Part shown: piece after piece, positions 9,492 to 20,294 of the stretch
Numbering within the stretch: the stretch's first letter is position 1
Layout of the letters: each line of letters begins with the position of its first letter
Assembly: GCF_014174475.1 (NCBI RefSeq)
Contig: NZ_JACJUD010000003.1
Span: 587,406-651,405, forward strand
DNA: 64,000 bases
Direction: 5' to 3'
Source: Aquipseudomonas ullengensis
GTDB taxonomy: Bacteria > Pseudomonadota > Gammaproteobacteria > Pseudomonadales > Pseudomonadaceae
The notes under the pieces: generated by a model
What the model was told of the DNA's origin: nothing
The model's input: only the letters and a program-made list of their open reading frames with translations
Databases searched by the model: none
Program-made: the position numbers and the translations under genes

Positions 9492-11462
9492 TTACCTATT
9501 TTGCGAAGTCGACGAAAGCGTGTCTGCCTGGTACACGCAGAACCGGTTGCGCTCCTGTTTGGCCTGGTACATGGCGCTGTCTGCCGCCTTCACCAGGCTT
9601 TCCGGGTTGTCCGCGTGGTCGGGGAAGTAGGCAATGCCGATACTCGGGGTTACAAAGTCGATCTGCTGGCCGTCTATCTCCAGCGGTTTGCGCAGCTCGG
9701 CCAGCAGGCGCGTAGAGAGTCGCAGGGCGGCGTCATTGCGCGAGTCGGGCAGGATCAGGGTGAACTCGTCGCCGCCCAGCCGATAGACCCGGTCGGGCTT
9801 GCGCACGGAGCTGCGCAGGCGCTCGGCGATGCCTTGCAGCAGGCTGTCGCCGACATCGTGGCCGAAGCGGTCGTTGACCTCCTTGAAACGGTCCAGGTCC
9901 ATGTACAGCAGTGACAGCTGGGTCTGCTGATGGCGACTCTGGTCGAGCAGCAGGCGCAACTGCTCGACGAAAGCCTTGCGGTTGCCGAGGCCGGTTAGTG
10001 GGTCGCGATAGGCCATGTCGAGCAACTGGTTCTGGTAGGCCACTTGGTCGGTGATGTCGCGCAGGATGCCGCGGTAACCGGTGAAGTGGCCGTGGGCGTC
10101 GTGAATCAGCGAGAAGCGCGTTTCATAGTAGCCCCAGCTGTCATCACGGCGTTTCAGCGGGGCCGCGAAGCGTGTGTTTTCGCCGCGCTCCAGGGCCTGG
10201 CTGAACAGCTCGCGGGCGCGCTGGGCGTCTTCGCTGGCCAGAACGTCTTCGAAGGAATGTTGCAGCAGGTCATCGGGGCAATAGCCGAGCATCTGGCACA
10301 GGGCGCGGTTGACGGTGAGGATCTGCCCGCGTGCGTCCAGCTCGAAGTAGCCGTCCTGGATCGCGTCGAGGATTTCCCGGTCGCGGGTTTCGCTCTGCTC
10401 CAGGCGTTCGAGCATGTGGTTGATGTCGCCGGCCAGTTGACCCAGTTCGTCGTGGCCGCCATCGCTCAGGCGCAGGTTGGCGGAGTCGGGGCCGATAGAG
10501 GTGATTTCGTGCTTCATGCGCAACACCCGGCGCAGAATCCAGTGCTCCAGGCCCAGGTAGATCAGCAGCCAGGCCACCAGCCCGGCTGCCGATGCCTGGC
10601 CGAGGAACAGCGCGATGGCCTTGCGGCCCTCTTGGTGCATCGCCCGTTCGGTGGTGATCTCCATCAGCAGTTGCGGTGCTCCCGAGCTGTTGCTGAACAG
10701 CAGCGAGACCTGCTGGTGCTGGCTGTCGAGTACCCGGCGCGGGCTGATGCGGATGTCCGTGAGTGCGTTGCTGATGGTGGTGGGCAGGAAGCGCCAGGCA
10801 TCCTCGGGGCCGCCCGAGGGCAACAGGCGCAAGGCGCCCTCAAGCTGGCCCTGCAGGCTTTCCAGGCGTTCGCCATCGAGAAAATGCCCGGCCACCAGCA
10901 TGCCGGCGTCCGGCTGGTTGTTCTGGTTGGTGTTGATCATGCCGGTGGCGAGAATCAACGGCACACCCTCGACCAACAGCAGTTGGCCGTGTCGATCAAG
11001 GTTGCTGTGGGTACGCAGGTGCTGGATTTCGTCGAGGATGCTGCGGCGCAGCGATTCCTGGCTGCTCGGCCGCCTGCCACCGATCGCCAGCAAGTCCGGC
11101 AGGTCGGGCGGTAGCCACTGTTCGGCGTGTACCTCGCCCTTGAGGTCGAGGTAGATCATGAAGTCGAAGTTCAGCTGGCGCAGGGCTTCGGGGTCCATGT
11201 TGCGGCGCTGGAAGTCCGGGTGCTGGCCGTGCATGAACTCGTAGCTGTCGTCCCACTTGGCGTAGCTCTGCACCAGGTCGAGGTTGCGCTTGAGTTCGTG
11301 GTCGAGCAGCGCGCGCAGGCGTTCGGCTTCGGCGTCCAGGAGGATCTGGTCCTGGCGGTCGAAGCGGCTGAGGATCAGGCTTTGCGACAGGCCATAGGCC
11401 ACGCCCAGGGCCACGACGAGCAGCGGGGCGAACAGCCAGAACAGGCGTTTGCGCAGGGTCAT
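9492..11462 (-). CDS. membrane diguanylate cyclase (CHASE4-HAMP-PAS-GGDEF)
   Basis: Predicted to make cyclic-di-GMP in response to a periplasmic signal. The ATG at 11462 gives 656 aa and starts just before a membrane segment ([17 protein letters not shown]). A CHASE4-like periplasmic domain (about 50-260, with KWDDSYEF) follows. A second membrane helix (about 270-292) leads to a HAMP-like linker, a PAS domain (about 355-475) and a C-terminal GGDEF domain. The active site is [10 protein letters not shown]. An RxxD inhibitory site (RKPD) sits five residues upstream, so product inhibition is likely. There is no EAL domain. Corresponds to PA0847 by architecture and neighbours. Confidence 0.92.
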   Translation of the reverse strand: MTLRKRLFWLFAPLLVVALGVAYGLSQSLILSRFDRQDQILLDAEAERLRALLDHELKRNLDLVQSYAKWDDSYEFMHGQHPDFQRRNMDPEALRQLNFDFMIYLDLKGEVHAEQWLPPDLPDLLAIGGRRPSSQESLRRSILDEIQHLRTHSNLDRHGQLLLVEGVPLILATGMINTNQNNQPDAGMLVAGHFLDGERLESLQGQLEGALRLLPSGGPEDAWRFLPTTISNALTDIRISPRRVLDSQHQQVSLLFSNSSGAPQLLMEITTERAMHQEGRKAIALFLGQASAAGLVAWLLIYLGLEHWILRRVLRMKHEITSIGPDSANLRLSDGGHDELGQLAGDINHMLERLEQSETRDREILDAIQDGYFELDARGQILTVNRALCQMLGYCPDDLLQHSFEDVLASEDAQRARELFSQALERGENTRFAAPLKRRDDSWGYYETRFSLIHDAHGHFTGYRGILRDITDQVAYQNQLLDMAYRDPLTGLGNRKAFVEQLRLLLDQSRHQQTQLSLLYMDLDRFKEVNDRFGHDVGDSLLQGIAERLRSSVRKPDRVYRLGGDEFTLILPDSRNDAALRLSTRLLAELRKPLEIDGQQIDFVTPSIGIAYFPDHADNPESLVKAADSAMYQAKQERNRFCVYQADTLSSTSQNR

Positions 11463-12709
<1,247 letters not shown>

Positions 12710-12718
12710 ATAGGCGGT

Positions 12719-12788
12719 CGTCTGTAGGAGCCAGCTTGCTGGCGATGGGGTGCTGAAGAAAAAGCATCGCCAGCACGCTGGCTCCTAC
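12719..12788. repeat. REP-type inverted repeat, GTAGGAGCCAGC family
   Basis: TGTAGGAGCCAGCTTGCTGG and its inverse CCAGCACGCTGGCTCCTACA face each other around a central GATGGGGTGCTGAAG. Related hairpins are at 32163-32203, 34242-34292 and 55310-55378, the usual intergenic REP style of pseudomonads. Confidence 0.75.
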
Positions 12789-12818
12789 AAAACGCATTGC
12801 GCAGGTAGGCGGACATGA

Positions 12819-12847
12819 AAAAGCGGGCCAGTGGCCCGCTTTTTTTT
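12819..12847. terminator. intrinsic terminator between trxB and convergent pirin gene
   Basis: AAAAAGCGGGCC and GGCCCGCTTTTTTTT form a stem with an A-tract on one side and T-tract on the other, suited to both converging genes. Confidence 0.88.
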
Positions 12848-12861
12848 ATTGCTGCGCCGGA

Positions 12862-13560
12862 TCAGGCAACTTCCACCAGAATCACTTCACTGTCCTCCAC
12901 GGCGGTAACCCGTACCACTTCCTCGTTGGCGATGGCCACGCCGTCACGTTCACCAGCGCGTACGCCGTTGACCTCGATCAGGCCGCTGGCCGCTACCAGG
13001 TAGCCTTTGCGCAGGCGGCCCATGGGGTACTCGGCGCTTTGCCCGGCCTTCAGCGTGGCGGCTACCAGGCGTGCATCGGCGCGGATGCGCAGGGCATCGC
13101 CATCGTCTTCATTACCGCTGGCGAGCACCACGAACTGGCCGGCGCGCTCGTCTTTGGGGAACGGCTTGGCGCCCCAGGAGGGGGCTTTGCCGAACTGGTC
13201 CGGGATCACCCAGATCTGGAAGATCTTGGTGGTCACGTCCTCCAGGTTGTACTCGGAGTGAGCGATGCCGGTGCCGGCGCTCATTACCTGCACGTCGCCA
13301 GCCTCGGTGCGGCCCTGGTTGCCCAGGTTGTCGCGGTGAGTGATGGCGCCTTCGCGGACGTAGGTGATGATTTCCATGTCGTGGTGCGGGTGCTGTGGGA
13401 AGCCGCTCTGCGGGGCGATTTCATCGTCGTTCCACACGCGCAGCTTGCCCCAGTTGACCCGCTGGGCATCGTGGTACTCGGCGAAGGAGAAATGGTGGCG
13501 TGCGTTCAGCCAACCGTGCTGGGCATGGCCCAGGCTGTCGAAGGGGCGTACGTCGATCAT
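12862..13560 (-). CDS. pirin family protein (YhaK-like bicupin)
   Basis: Cupin protein of the pirin/YhaK class, 232 aa. The N-terminal RPFDSLGHAQHGWLNARHHFSF and the metal-binding cupin motif HPHHDMEIITYV (about 56-67) with H100-region HSEYN are visible. Some relatives have quercetinase activity; the physiological substrate of this class is generally unknown. A second, distant pirin is encoded at 39485-40336. The upstream region holds repeated TATCGA motifs. No regulator gene is adjacent. Confidence 0.88.
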   Translation of the reverse strand: MIDVRPFDSLGHAQHGWLNARHHFSFAEYHDAQRVNWGKLRVWNDDEIAPQSGFPQHPHHDMEIITYVREGAITHRDNLGNQGRTEAGDVQVMSAGTGIAHSEYNLEDVTTKIFQIWVIPDQFGKAPSWGAKPFPKDERAGQFVVLASGNEDDGDALRIRADARLVAATLKAGQSAEYPMGRLRKGYLVAASGLIEVNGVRAGERDGVAIANEEVVRVTAVEDSEVILVEVA

Positions 13561-13620
13561 GGCGGTGCTCCATCTGCTGCGCCGTGGGATTACGGTGCAG
13601 TGGCGTTGGAGTGGATGATC

Positions 13621-13670
13621 TATCGATTTTGTTTCGATAAAAAGCGCAAAAACTCCGCCTTAAATATCGA
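13621..13670. promoter_or_regulatory. TATCGA inverted and direct repeats upstream of the pirin gene
   Basis: TATCGA (13621-13626) and TCGATA (13634-13639) are inverted with a 7-nt spacer, and TATCGA recurs at 13665-13670. They lie 60-110 bp upstream of the pirin start in the only AT-rich part of the gap, a reasonable place for an operator or promoter. Confidence 0.35.
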
Positions 13671-13710
13671 TTTATTGGATGTTTTTTAGTGGCGGACGAG
13701 GGCTGCTTGT

Positions 13711-13761
13711 GTAGGGCGGGTGAAACCCGCGATGGGCCACGCGGGTTTCACCCGCCCTACG
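13711..13761. repeat. long perfect palindrome GTAGGGCGGGTGAAACCCGCG
   Basis: Two 21-bp arms starting GTAGGGCGGGTGAAACC and ending GGTTTCACCCGCCCTAC surround ATGGGCCA. This is an isolated, very stable hairpin between the pirin and sensor-kinase genes. It could act as a terminator-like or REP element. Confidence 0.75.
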
Positions 13762-13791
13762 ACCATGGAACCCGCGGCCTGTTTAGGCTCT

Positions 13792-16700
13792 TCAGCCCAG
13801 CGGCAAATGGCGGCTGATCAGGGCGCGCAAGGCTGCCGGCTTGACCGGCTTGGCCAGGTAGTCGAGGCCGGCGGCATGCACTGCGGCCACCAGCTCCGGG
13901 CGGCCATCGGCGCTGATCACCACGCCCGGCAGCGGCTCGCCCAGGCGCGTACGCAGCCAGGCCATCAGCTCGGTGCCGGTGTCGCCCTCGTCGAGGTGAT
14001 AGTCGACCAGCGCCAGTTGCGGGCGCACGTCTTCGTCCAGCAGGTGCTCGCATTCCAGACGGTTGCGCGCCGTCCACACCTGGCAACCCCAGCGGGAGAG
14101 CAGGCTGTGCATGCCGGCGAGGATGCTGTCCTCGTTGTCTATGCACAGTACCTGCGCACCGCTGAGGGCATGGCCATTCTGTTCGGCGGCGATCCGTGGC
14201 GCGGCGGCTGCGGGCTGCCGGGCCAGCGGCACGCTGACGCTGAATACGCTGCCCTTGCCTGGCCAGGAGCGCACGTCGAGGCGGTGGCCAAGCACCCGGC
14301 ACAAGCCGTCGGCAATCGCCAGGCCCAGGCCCAGGCCCTTCTCCGCGCGAGTCTGGTGGCTGTCCAGGCGCTTGAACTCTTCGAAGATCACCTTGCGCTT
14401 GTCTTCGGGAATGCCGGGGCCGCGGTCCCAGACCTCCAGGCGCAGGTTGTTGCCCTCGCGGCGCACGCCGAGCAGCACATGGCCCTTGGCGTAGCGGAAG
14501 GCGTTGGTCAGGAAGTTCTGCAGCACCCGGCGCAGCAGGCGTGGGTCGCTGTCGATGCGCAGCCGGCTGCCGCTCAGGCGAAAATCCACGCCCTGTTCCT
14601 GGGCCAGTGCCTTGAACTCGGCGCCGAGGGTGTCGAACAGGCTGCTCAGGGCGAAGGCGCTGATGTCCGGGGTGATGCGCCCGCTTTCCAGGCGCGAGAT
14701 ATCCAGCAGGTCGGTGATCAGGTCTTCGGCCGAACGCAGCGAGCTGTCGAGGTGACGCACCAGTTCCTGGGCTTCACGGGGCAGGGCTTCCTGCTGGTGG
14801 GAGAGGGCGGCGGAGAACAGCCGGGCGGCGTTCAGCGGCTGCATCAGGTCGTGGCTGACCGCCGCCAGGAAGCGGGTCTTCGACTGGTTGGCGCTTTCCG
14901 CGACGCCCTTGGCTTCGCCCAGTTGCTGGTTCAGTTGCGACAGCTCGCGAGTGCGCGCCTCGACCCGTTGTTCGAGGCCTTCGTTGGCCTCCTTGAGGTC
15001 GTGTTCGGCACGGCGGAAGGCGGTGATGTCGGTGAAACTCATGACGAAGCCGCCGCCCGGCATGGGGTTGCCGATCAGTTCGATGACCCGACCATTGGGG
15101 AACAGGCGCTCGGAGGTGTGCTGCTTGCCCTGGCGCATCCAGTACAGGCGCTTGGTCACATGCTCTTCGACATCGCCGGGGCCGCACAGGCCGCGTTCGG
15201 CGTTGTAGCGGATGATCTCGGCGATGGGCCGGCCGACACTGATCAGCCCTTCCGGGTAGGCGAACAGTTCCTGATAGCGGCGGTTCCAGGCCACCAGGCG
15301 CAGGGACTGGTCGACCACGCTGATGCCTTGGGTGATGTTCTCGATCGCACCTTGCAGCAGGGCGCGGTTGAACTGCAGCACCTCGCTGGCTTCGTCGACG
15401 ATGCGCACCACATCCTCGACCTGCATCTCGCGGCCTTCGATGGCTGCGCGTACCACGGCGCGGGTGCTCGACGCACCGAGCACGCCGGCGAGCAGGCGCT
15501 CGGTGTGGGCGATCCACTCGCTGTCGGCGTTTTGGTTGGGGTTGAAGGGCTTGTCCAACTGGTAGGAGAAACGCACGAAGCTCTGCCGGGCCCGGTCTTC
15601 ACCGACGAAGCGGGCGGCCAGCTCCATCAGGTCGGCCACCTGCACCGCCAGCAGGTTGCGGGCGCCAGGTTTGGCCGTCAGTTCCTGGCCGACGAAGCGC
15701 CCGGCCTGCCAGTGTTCCGAGACCCGCGTGCGGGAGAACCACGACACCCCGGCGAACAGCAGCCAGTTGCCGGCCAGCGACATCAGCACGCCGCGGGTCA
15801 GCGGGTCGACCTCGATGCCGATCGGGTAATAGAGCAGCTCCGGCAGCAGCGGGAAGCTGTCCAGTGACCAGCGCAGGCCACCGGCCACCAGCGGCAGCAC
15901 CAGGGTGTAGAACCACAGTGCGCAGCCGGCGGCGAGGCCGGCGAACACGCCACGGCGGTTGGCCTGCTTCCACACCAGGGCGCCGAACATGGCCGGCGCC
16001 AGTTGGCCGATGGCGGCAAAGGACAGTTGGCCGATGGTGGCCAGGCTGGCGTTGGTGCCCAGCAGGCGATAGCACACGTAGGCCAGCAGCAGGATCACCA
16101 CGATGCTCACCCGCCGCGCGCTGAGCATCCAGTGGCGGAAGGCCTCGAACGGGCGCTCGGTGTTCTGCCGGCGCAGCAGCACCGGCAGCAGCATGTCGTT
16201 GGAGACCATGGTCGACAGCGCTACGGCCTCGACGATGACCATGCCGGTGGCGGCCGACGCACCGCCGATAAATGCCAGCAGGGCCAGCGCCGGATGCGCC
16301 TCGGCCAGCGGCAGGCTGATGACGAAGGAGTCGACCTGAATGCCGGCCGGCAGCAGCAACTGGCCGGCCAGGGCGATGGGGATGACGAACAACGCGGCCA
16401 GCAGCAGGTAGACCGGGAACACCCAGCGCGCCAGGCGCAGGTCCTTGGGTTCGATGTTCTCCACCACGGTGACGTGGAACTGGCGGGGCAGGCAGACGAT
16501 GGCCGTGGCGGCCAGGCCGGTCTGCACCAGCATCGCCGGCCAGCTCACGGTCTGCTGCCAGAACTCGTTCAGCGCGGGGGCTTGAGTGGTTTGCCCGAGC
16601 AGGTCTTCGAAACCATCGAACAGCCCCCAGGTGACGAACACGCCGACGGCGAGGAAGGCCAGCAGCTTGACCAGCGCCTCGAAGGCAATCGCCAGGACCA

Positions 16701-17262
16701 TGCCACGGTGGTGCTCGGTGACATCCAGGTTGCGCGTGCCGAACAGCACGGTGAACAGGGCCAGCACCAGCGACACGATCAGTGCGGTGTCCTGGGCGCG
16801 GGTCGGGCTGGGCGTGGCGCCGATCAGCAGGTTGACGCCGAGCACGATGCCTTTCAGTTGCAGGGCGATATAGGGCAGCACGCCGACCAGGCAGATCAGC
16901 GCCACCACCACCGCCAGGGCTTGCGACTTGCCGTAGCGCGCGGCGATGAAGTCGGCGATCGAGGTGATGTTTTCCTGCTTGCTGATCATCACCATCTTCT
17001 GCAGCACCCAGGGCGCGAACAGCAGCAGGAGGATCGGCCCCAGGTAGATCGGCAGGAACGACCACAGCTCGCCGGCGGCTTGGCCAACCGCGCCGAAGAA
17101 GGTCCAGCTGGTGCAGTAGACCGCCAGCGACAGGCTGTAGACCCAGGCGCGCACCCGTGGCGACAGCGGCGCACGGCGACGGTCGCCATAGAAGGCGATG
17201 CAGAACAGGACGGCCATGTAGGCCAGGGCGACAAAGGCGATCAGTCCGCCGGACAGCGACAT
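13792..17262 (-). CDS. MxtR/CrbS-type hybrid sensor kinase with Na+/solute symporter domain
   Basis: Membrane sensor of the CrbS/MxtR class, which with the response regulator CrbR/ErdR controls acetate metabolism in pseudomonads and vibrios. The protein is 1156 aa. An N-terminal sodium:solute symporter (SLC5) domain with about 12-13 helices spans residues 1-500. A PAS domain follows (about 625-740, GAIENITQGISVVDQ). The histidine kinase has an H-box SHDLMQPLNAARL (about 805-817), N-box NFLTNAFRYAKG and G-box GLGLGLAIADGLCR. A C-terminal receiver domain has the phospho-acceptor in ALVDYHLDEG. The C-terminal receiver separates it from CbrA, which lacks one. Corresponds to PA3271. Confidence 0.93.
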   Translation of the reverse strand: MSLSGGLIAFVALAYMAVLFCIAFYGDRRRAPLSPRVRAWVYSLSLAVYCTSWTFFGAVGQAAGELWSFLPIYLGPILLLLFAPWVLQKMVMISKQENITSIADFIAARYGKSQALAVVVALICLVGVLPYIALQLKGIVLGVNLLIGATPSPTRAQDTALIVSLVLALFTVLFGTRNLDVTEHHRGMVLAIAFEALVKLLAFLAVGVFVTWGLFDGFEDLLGQTTQAPALNEFWQQTVSWPAMLVQTGLAATAIVCLPRQFHVTVVENIEPKDLRLARWVFPVYLLLAALFVIPIALAGQLLLPAGIQVDSFVISLPLAEAHPALALLAFIGGASAATGMVIVEAVALSTMVSNDMLLPVLLRRQNTERPFEAFRHWMLSARRVSIVVILLLAYVCYRLLGTNASLATIGQLSFAAIGQLAPAMFGALVWKQANRRGVFAGLAAGCALWFYTLVLPLVAGGLRWSLDSFPLLPELLYYPIGIEVDPLTRGVLMSLAGNWLLFAGVSWFSRTRVSEHWQAGRFVGQELTAKPGARNLLAVQVADLMELAARFVGEDRARQSFVRFSYQLDKPFNPNQNADSEWIAHTERLLAGVLGASSTRAVVRAAIEGREMQVEDVVRIVDEASEVLQFNRALLQGAIENITQGISVVDQSLRLVAWNRRYQELFAYPEGLISVGRPIAEIIRYNAERGLCGPGDVEEHVTKRLYWMRQGKQHTSERLFPNGRVIELIGNPMPGGGFVMSFTDITAFRRAEHDLKEANEGLEQRVEARTRELSQLNQQLGEAKGVAESANQSKTRFLAAVSHDLMQPLNAARLFSAALSHQQEALPREAQELVRHLDSSLRSAEDLITDLLDISRLESGRITPDISAFALSSLFDTLGAEFKALAQEQGVDFRLSGSRLRIDSDPRLLRRVLQNFLTNAFRYAKGHVLLGVRREGNNLRLEVWDRGPGIPEDKRKVIFEEFKRLDSHQTRAEKGLGLGLAIADGLCRVLGHRLDVRSWPGKGSVFSVSVPLARQPAAAAPRIAAEQNGHALSGAQVLCIDNEDSILAGMHSLLSRWGCQVWTARNRLECEHLLDEDVRPQLALVDYHLDEGDTGTELMAWLRTRLGEPLPGVVISADGRPELVAAVHAAGLDYLAKPVKPAALRALISRHLPLG

Positions 17263-17529
17263 GCAAACTCCAGGAGCAGGGCGCGCGGATGGAAGAGGCC
17301 CGCCGGCGCGGGGGCAGCTCAGGCTGCCAAGGCGATTGCGGGGTTAGGCTAGTCTCGCACGCGCCGCGCGCAACGTCAGGCCGACCAAGGTCGCAGGCCC
17401 CTTGAGCCGTCCCTTTCAGCCTGCTAGCGTGACCGCCTTTGGCCGCCGAGCGCCTTTTTGCACGGTCGGCGCCTTTGCATGCGATATTTTTGCCGTCAGC
17501 CTGTCTGATGCTTTTTCTGGAGTCTGGCG

Positions 17530-18099
17530 ATGTTCAAGCCCCAACCGATCACCCTGCAACAGGGCGCTCTGCGCCTCGACCCCCTGAGCGAAGCCGATTT
17601 GCCCGCGCTGCTGGAGTTGGCCGAGGCTAACAGCGAGTCGCAGCAATACATGAGCGGCACCCAGCGCCCGGACTGGTACCGCGGCGCCCTGGCTGACCAT
17701 AAGGCGCACGGCGCCGTGGTCTTCGTCATTCGTCTGGCTGGCGAGCTGGTCGGCACCACACGTTTCTTCGACTTCAATTCGGCGCTGCCAGCCGCCGAGA
17801 TCGGTTACACCTGGCTCGCCAGCACTCAGCATGGCAGCGGCCTGAACAGCATGATCAAGTACCTGATGCTGCGTCACGCCTTCGAGGAGTGGCAGCTGGT
17901 GCGCGTGCAGTTGAAAACCGCCGGCAGCAACCTGCGCTCGCAGCGGGCCATCGAGAAACTCGGTGCCCAGCGCGAAGGCGTGCTGCGCAACCACCGCCGC
18001 CTGGCCGATGGCCGCCTCGACGACACGGTGATGTACAGCATCACCGACAGCGAGTGGCCGCAGGTCAAACTGCAACTGGAAGCGCGCTTCGGCGCCTGA
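17530..18099 (+). CDS. GNAT family N-acetyltransferase (RimJ/RimL-like)
   Basis: Predicted acetyl-CoA-dependent N-acetyltransferase, 189 aa, substrate unknown. The RimJ/RimL-like order is visible: an N-terminal LRLDPLSEADLPALLEL block, the IGYTWLAS strand (about 91-98), and the acetyl-CoA region LKTAGSNLRSQRAIEKLGAQREG (about 128-150) followed by RNHRRLADGRLDDTVMYSI. TCTGGAG is upstream of the ATG. It is followed after 6 nt by an AraC-family gene, so the two are probably co-transcribed. Matches PA3270 by order. Confidence 0.9.
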   Translation: MFKPQPITLQQGALRLDPLSEADLPALLELAEANSESQQYMSGTQRPDWYRGALADHKAHGAVVFVIRLAGELVGTTRFFDFNSALPAAEIGYTWLASTQHGSGLNSMIKYLMLRHAFEEWQLVRVQLKTAGSNLRSQRAIEKLGAQREGVLRNHRRLADGRLDDTVMYSITDSEWPQVKLQLEARFGA

Positions 18100-18105
18100 T
18101 CCGTT

Positions 18106-18933
18106 GTGGCATTGAACCCGGAGCAGACGCGCTTCTGGCAGGCCGACGGCTTGGCCGGGGTCGAGCTGCTGCACGCGCGCTACGTGCAGCAGCGCTTTGC
18201 CCCGCATGTGCATGAGGGCTTCGTGTTCACCGTGATCGAGGCGGGCGCCCAGCGCTTTCGCCATCGCGGTAGCGACCACCTGGCGCCGGTCGGCAGCATG
18301 GTGCTGATCAACCCGGACGAACTGCACACCGGCTCCAAGGCCCACGACGAGGGCTGGCTATACCGCGCCTTCTACCCGGACAACGCGCAGGTCAGCGGTG
18401 TGCTCGACGAGTTGGGGCTGGCCACGGGCGGCATGCCATCGTTCGCCGCCAGCGTGCTGCAGGACCCCGAGCTGCATCGTTGTTTTGGTGCCCTGCATCG
18501 GCTGCTGGACGGTCCGGCCAGCGCCTTGCAGCAACAGACCGCCTGGCGTGAGGCGATTCTTTTGCTGTTCCAGCGTCACGCGCGAATTCCCGTCGCGCCG
18601 CCGGCCGGGCGTGAGCCGCAAGCCGTGGCGCAGGCCAAGGAGCTGCTGGCCGCCAGCCTGGCCGAGCCGCCGTCGCTGGAGGAGCTGGCGGCGCGGGTCA
18701 ATCTCTCGCCCTTCTATCTGTCGCGGGTGTTCCGCCGTGCCACGGGCCTGCCGCCGCATGCCTGGCTCAAGCAGCGTCGCCTGGAGCAGGCGCGCGCCTT
18801 GCTCAAGTCCGGCTGCATGCCGCTGAGCGTGGCCATGCAGCTGGGCTTTGCCGACCAGAGCCATCTGACCCGGCAGTTCAAGCAGGCCTATGGCGTTGGT
18901 CCCGGCGAGTACCGCAGCGCCTGCGCCAGCTGA
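18106..18933 (+). CDS. AraC family transcriptional regulator
   Basis: 275 aa from a GTG at 18106. An N-terminal AraC-type cupin sensor domain (about 10-150, with HVHEGFVFTVIEAG) is followed by a C-terminal double HTH (about 175-270). The second helix pair and signature are seen in AMQLGFADQSHLTRQFKQAYG. It lies 85 bp upstream of the azlC-azlD transporter pair. Regulators of this LysE/AzlC-associated type commonly control the neighbouring exporter, which is inference here. Confidence 0.9.
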   Translation: MALNPEQTRFWQADGLAGVELLHARYVQQRFAPHVHEGFVFTVIEAGAQRFRHRGSDHLAPVGSMVLINPDELHTGSKAHDEGWLYRAFYPDNAQVSGVLDELGLATGGMPSFAASVLQDPELHRCFGALHRLLDGPASALQQQTAWREAILLLFQRHARIPVAPPAGREPQAVAQAKELLAASLAEPPSLEELAARVNLSPFYLSRVFRRATGLPPHAWLKQRRLEQARALLKSGCMPLSVAMQLGFADQSHLTRQFKQAYGVGPGEYRSACAS

Positions 18934-19018
18934 ACGCACAAGTAGCTGACCAATTGCGCAAGATCGTTCAAGACGCCTCGCTTGCGACCGACTAGCCTCG
19001 CTACCTCAAGGAGGCCCC

Positions 19019-19729
19019 ATGTCCCGTCAACACGAATTCCTGCAAGCCGTCCGCGACATGCTGCCGATGCTGCTCGGTGCGATGCCGTTCGGCATCATCT
19101 TCGGCAGCCTGGCCGGCGCGGCCGGGCTCACGCCCTGGCAGACCATTGGCATGTCCGTGCTGGTGTTCGCCGGCTCGGCGCAGTTCATTGCCATCAGCCT
19201 GCTCGGTGGTGGTGCGACCCTGGCCGTTTTGCTGCTCACCACCGTCGTAGTCAACCTGCGTCATGCGCTGTACAGCGCTAGCCTGCAGCCCTTCGTGCGC
19301 CATCTGCCCAAGCGCTGGCGCGTGCCGCTGGCCTTCTGGTTGACCGACGAGGCCTTCGCCGTGGTTCAGCACCGCTATGCGGAGAACGACGCATCACCCT
19401 ACAAGCACTGGTATTTCCTAGGTGCGGCGCTGGCGATGTACGTCAATTGGCAGCTGTGCACCCTGATCGGCCTGGTGTTCGGCCAGGCCGTACCGAACAT
19501 CGCAGCCTGGGGGCTGGACTTCGCCATGCTCGCGACCTTCATCGGCATCGTCGTGCCGATGCTGCGCAACCGCCCACAGGTGGCGGCCGCGCTGGTGGCA
19601 GGGGCGGTGGCGCTGGCCTGTCATGGATTGCCGTACAAACTTGGCCTCATGGCGGCTGCCTTCAGCGGCATCCTGGTCGGTATCGTGCTGGAACGGCGGG
19701 ATCGCCTGATGGTGGAGGACGTGGCCTGA
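19019..19729 (+). CDS. azlC: AzlC family branched-chain amino acid exporter, large subunit
   Basis: Inner-membrane protein of 236 aa, about six or seven hydrophobic helices. The family signature ML.GAMPFGIIFGSLAG (about 14-30) and FAGSAQFIA (about 53-61) are clear. AzlC works with a small AzlD subunit in export of branched-chain amino acids or analogues. The stop codon overlaps the azlD start (TGATG). An AGGAGG site precedes the ATG. The upstream AraC regulator probably controls it. Confidence 0.9.
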   Translation: MSRQHEFLQAVRDMLPMLLGAMPFGIIFGSLAGAAGLTPWQTIGMSVLVFAGSAQFIAISLLGGGATLAVLLLTTVVVNLRHALYSASLQPFVRHLPKRWRVPLAFWLTDEAFAVVQHRYAENDASPYKHWYFLGAALAMYVNWQLCTLIGLVFGQAVPNIAAWGLDFAMLATFIGIVVPMLRNRPQVAAALVAGAVALACHGLPYKLGLMAAAFSGILVGIVLERRDRLMVEDVA

Positions 19730-20058
19730 TGGACAACTGGATTCTGATTCTCGGCATGTTGGCGATCACCTTCGCTACCCGCTACAGCCTGTTTGCCTTT
19801 CCCGACCTGCGCTTCCCGCCGCTGGTGCGCCAGGGCCTGCATTACGTGCCGACCGCCGTGCTCACCGCCATCGTCGTGCCCGGCATGCTGTTTCCCGATG
19901 GCCAGCACCTGGCGCTGAGCCTGGATAACGCCTACCTGCTGGCAGGGCTGGCGACGATTGCCATTGCCGCGGTTACCCGCCATCTGCTGGCGACCATCGG
20001 CGGCGGCCTGCTGGTGTTCTTTGTGCTGCGCTGGGTGCTGGGGCAACTGCCGCTCTGA
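19729..20058 (+). CDS. azlD: AzlD family transporter subunit
   Basis: Small membrane protein, 109 aa, starting MDNWILILGMLAITFATRY with the ATG overlapping the azlC stop. Three to four hydrophobic stretches fill the sequence (about 3-20, 40-55, 65-85 and 88-105). RFPPLVRQGLHYVPTAVLTAIV matches the AzlD consensus. The overlap and family pairing make a two-component exporter with AzlC very likely. An in-frame upstream extension to 19447 only reads through azlC and is rejected. Confidence 0.9.
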   Translation: MDNWILILGMLAITFATRYSLFAFPDLRFPPLVRQGLHYVPTAVLTAIVVPGMLFPDGQHLALSLDNAYLLAGLATIAIAAVTRHLLATIGGGLLVFFVLRWVLGQLPL

Positions 20059-20083
20059 TTGGCAGCGAGTCTCGATAACCCCG

Positions 20084-20152
20084 TCGGTAGCCCGGACTTC
20101 AGTCCGGGGCCCCTCAGCCAGCCCCGGACTGAAGTCAGGGCTACGGTACTGA
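20084..20152. repeat. palindromic repeat, GTAGCCCGGACTTCAGTCC family
   Basis: GTAGCCCGGACTTCAGTCCG and its near-perfect inverse CGGACTGAAGTCAGGGCTAC surround a GGGGCCCC-type centre. It follows azlD and could terminate the operon. Confidence 0.72.
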
Positions 20153-20294
20153 GAGGTTGATCATGTGTGCGCGGGGCCATGGATGTGGCTCTGCGCGCGG
20201 TATTGCAATCCAATAGCAGACGGGCCAAATTTCAGCCCAGCTCTGCTCCTGGATTCTTTACTCGAAGGCGGCTTCGCCGCCAGGTACACGGACG

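Noticed and set aside
13720..15867. 715-codon plus-strand frame opposite the sensor kinase
   Set aside because: Composition is typical of an antisense shadow (Gln, His and Ala rich) and it has no domain; the minus strand carries a complete hybrid kinase.
13792..17262. CbrA histidine kinase
   Set aside because: CbrA also has an SLC5 domain but lacks the C-terminal receiver, and cbrB does not follow. The 1156-aa length and receiver fit MxtR/CrbS.
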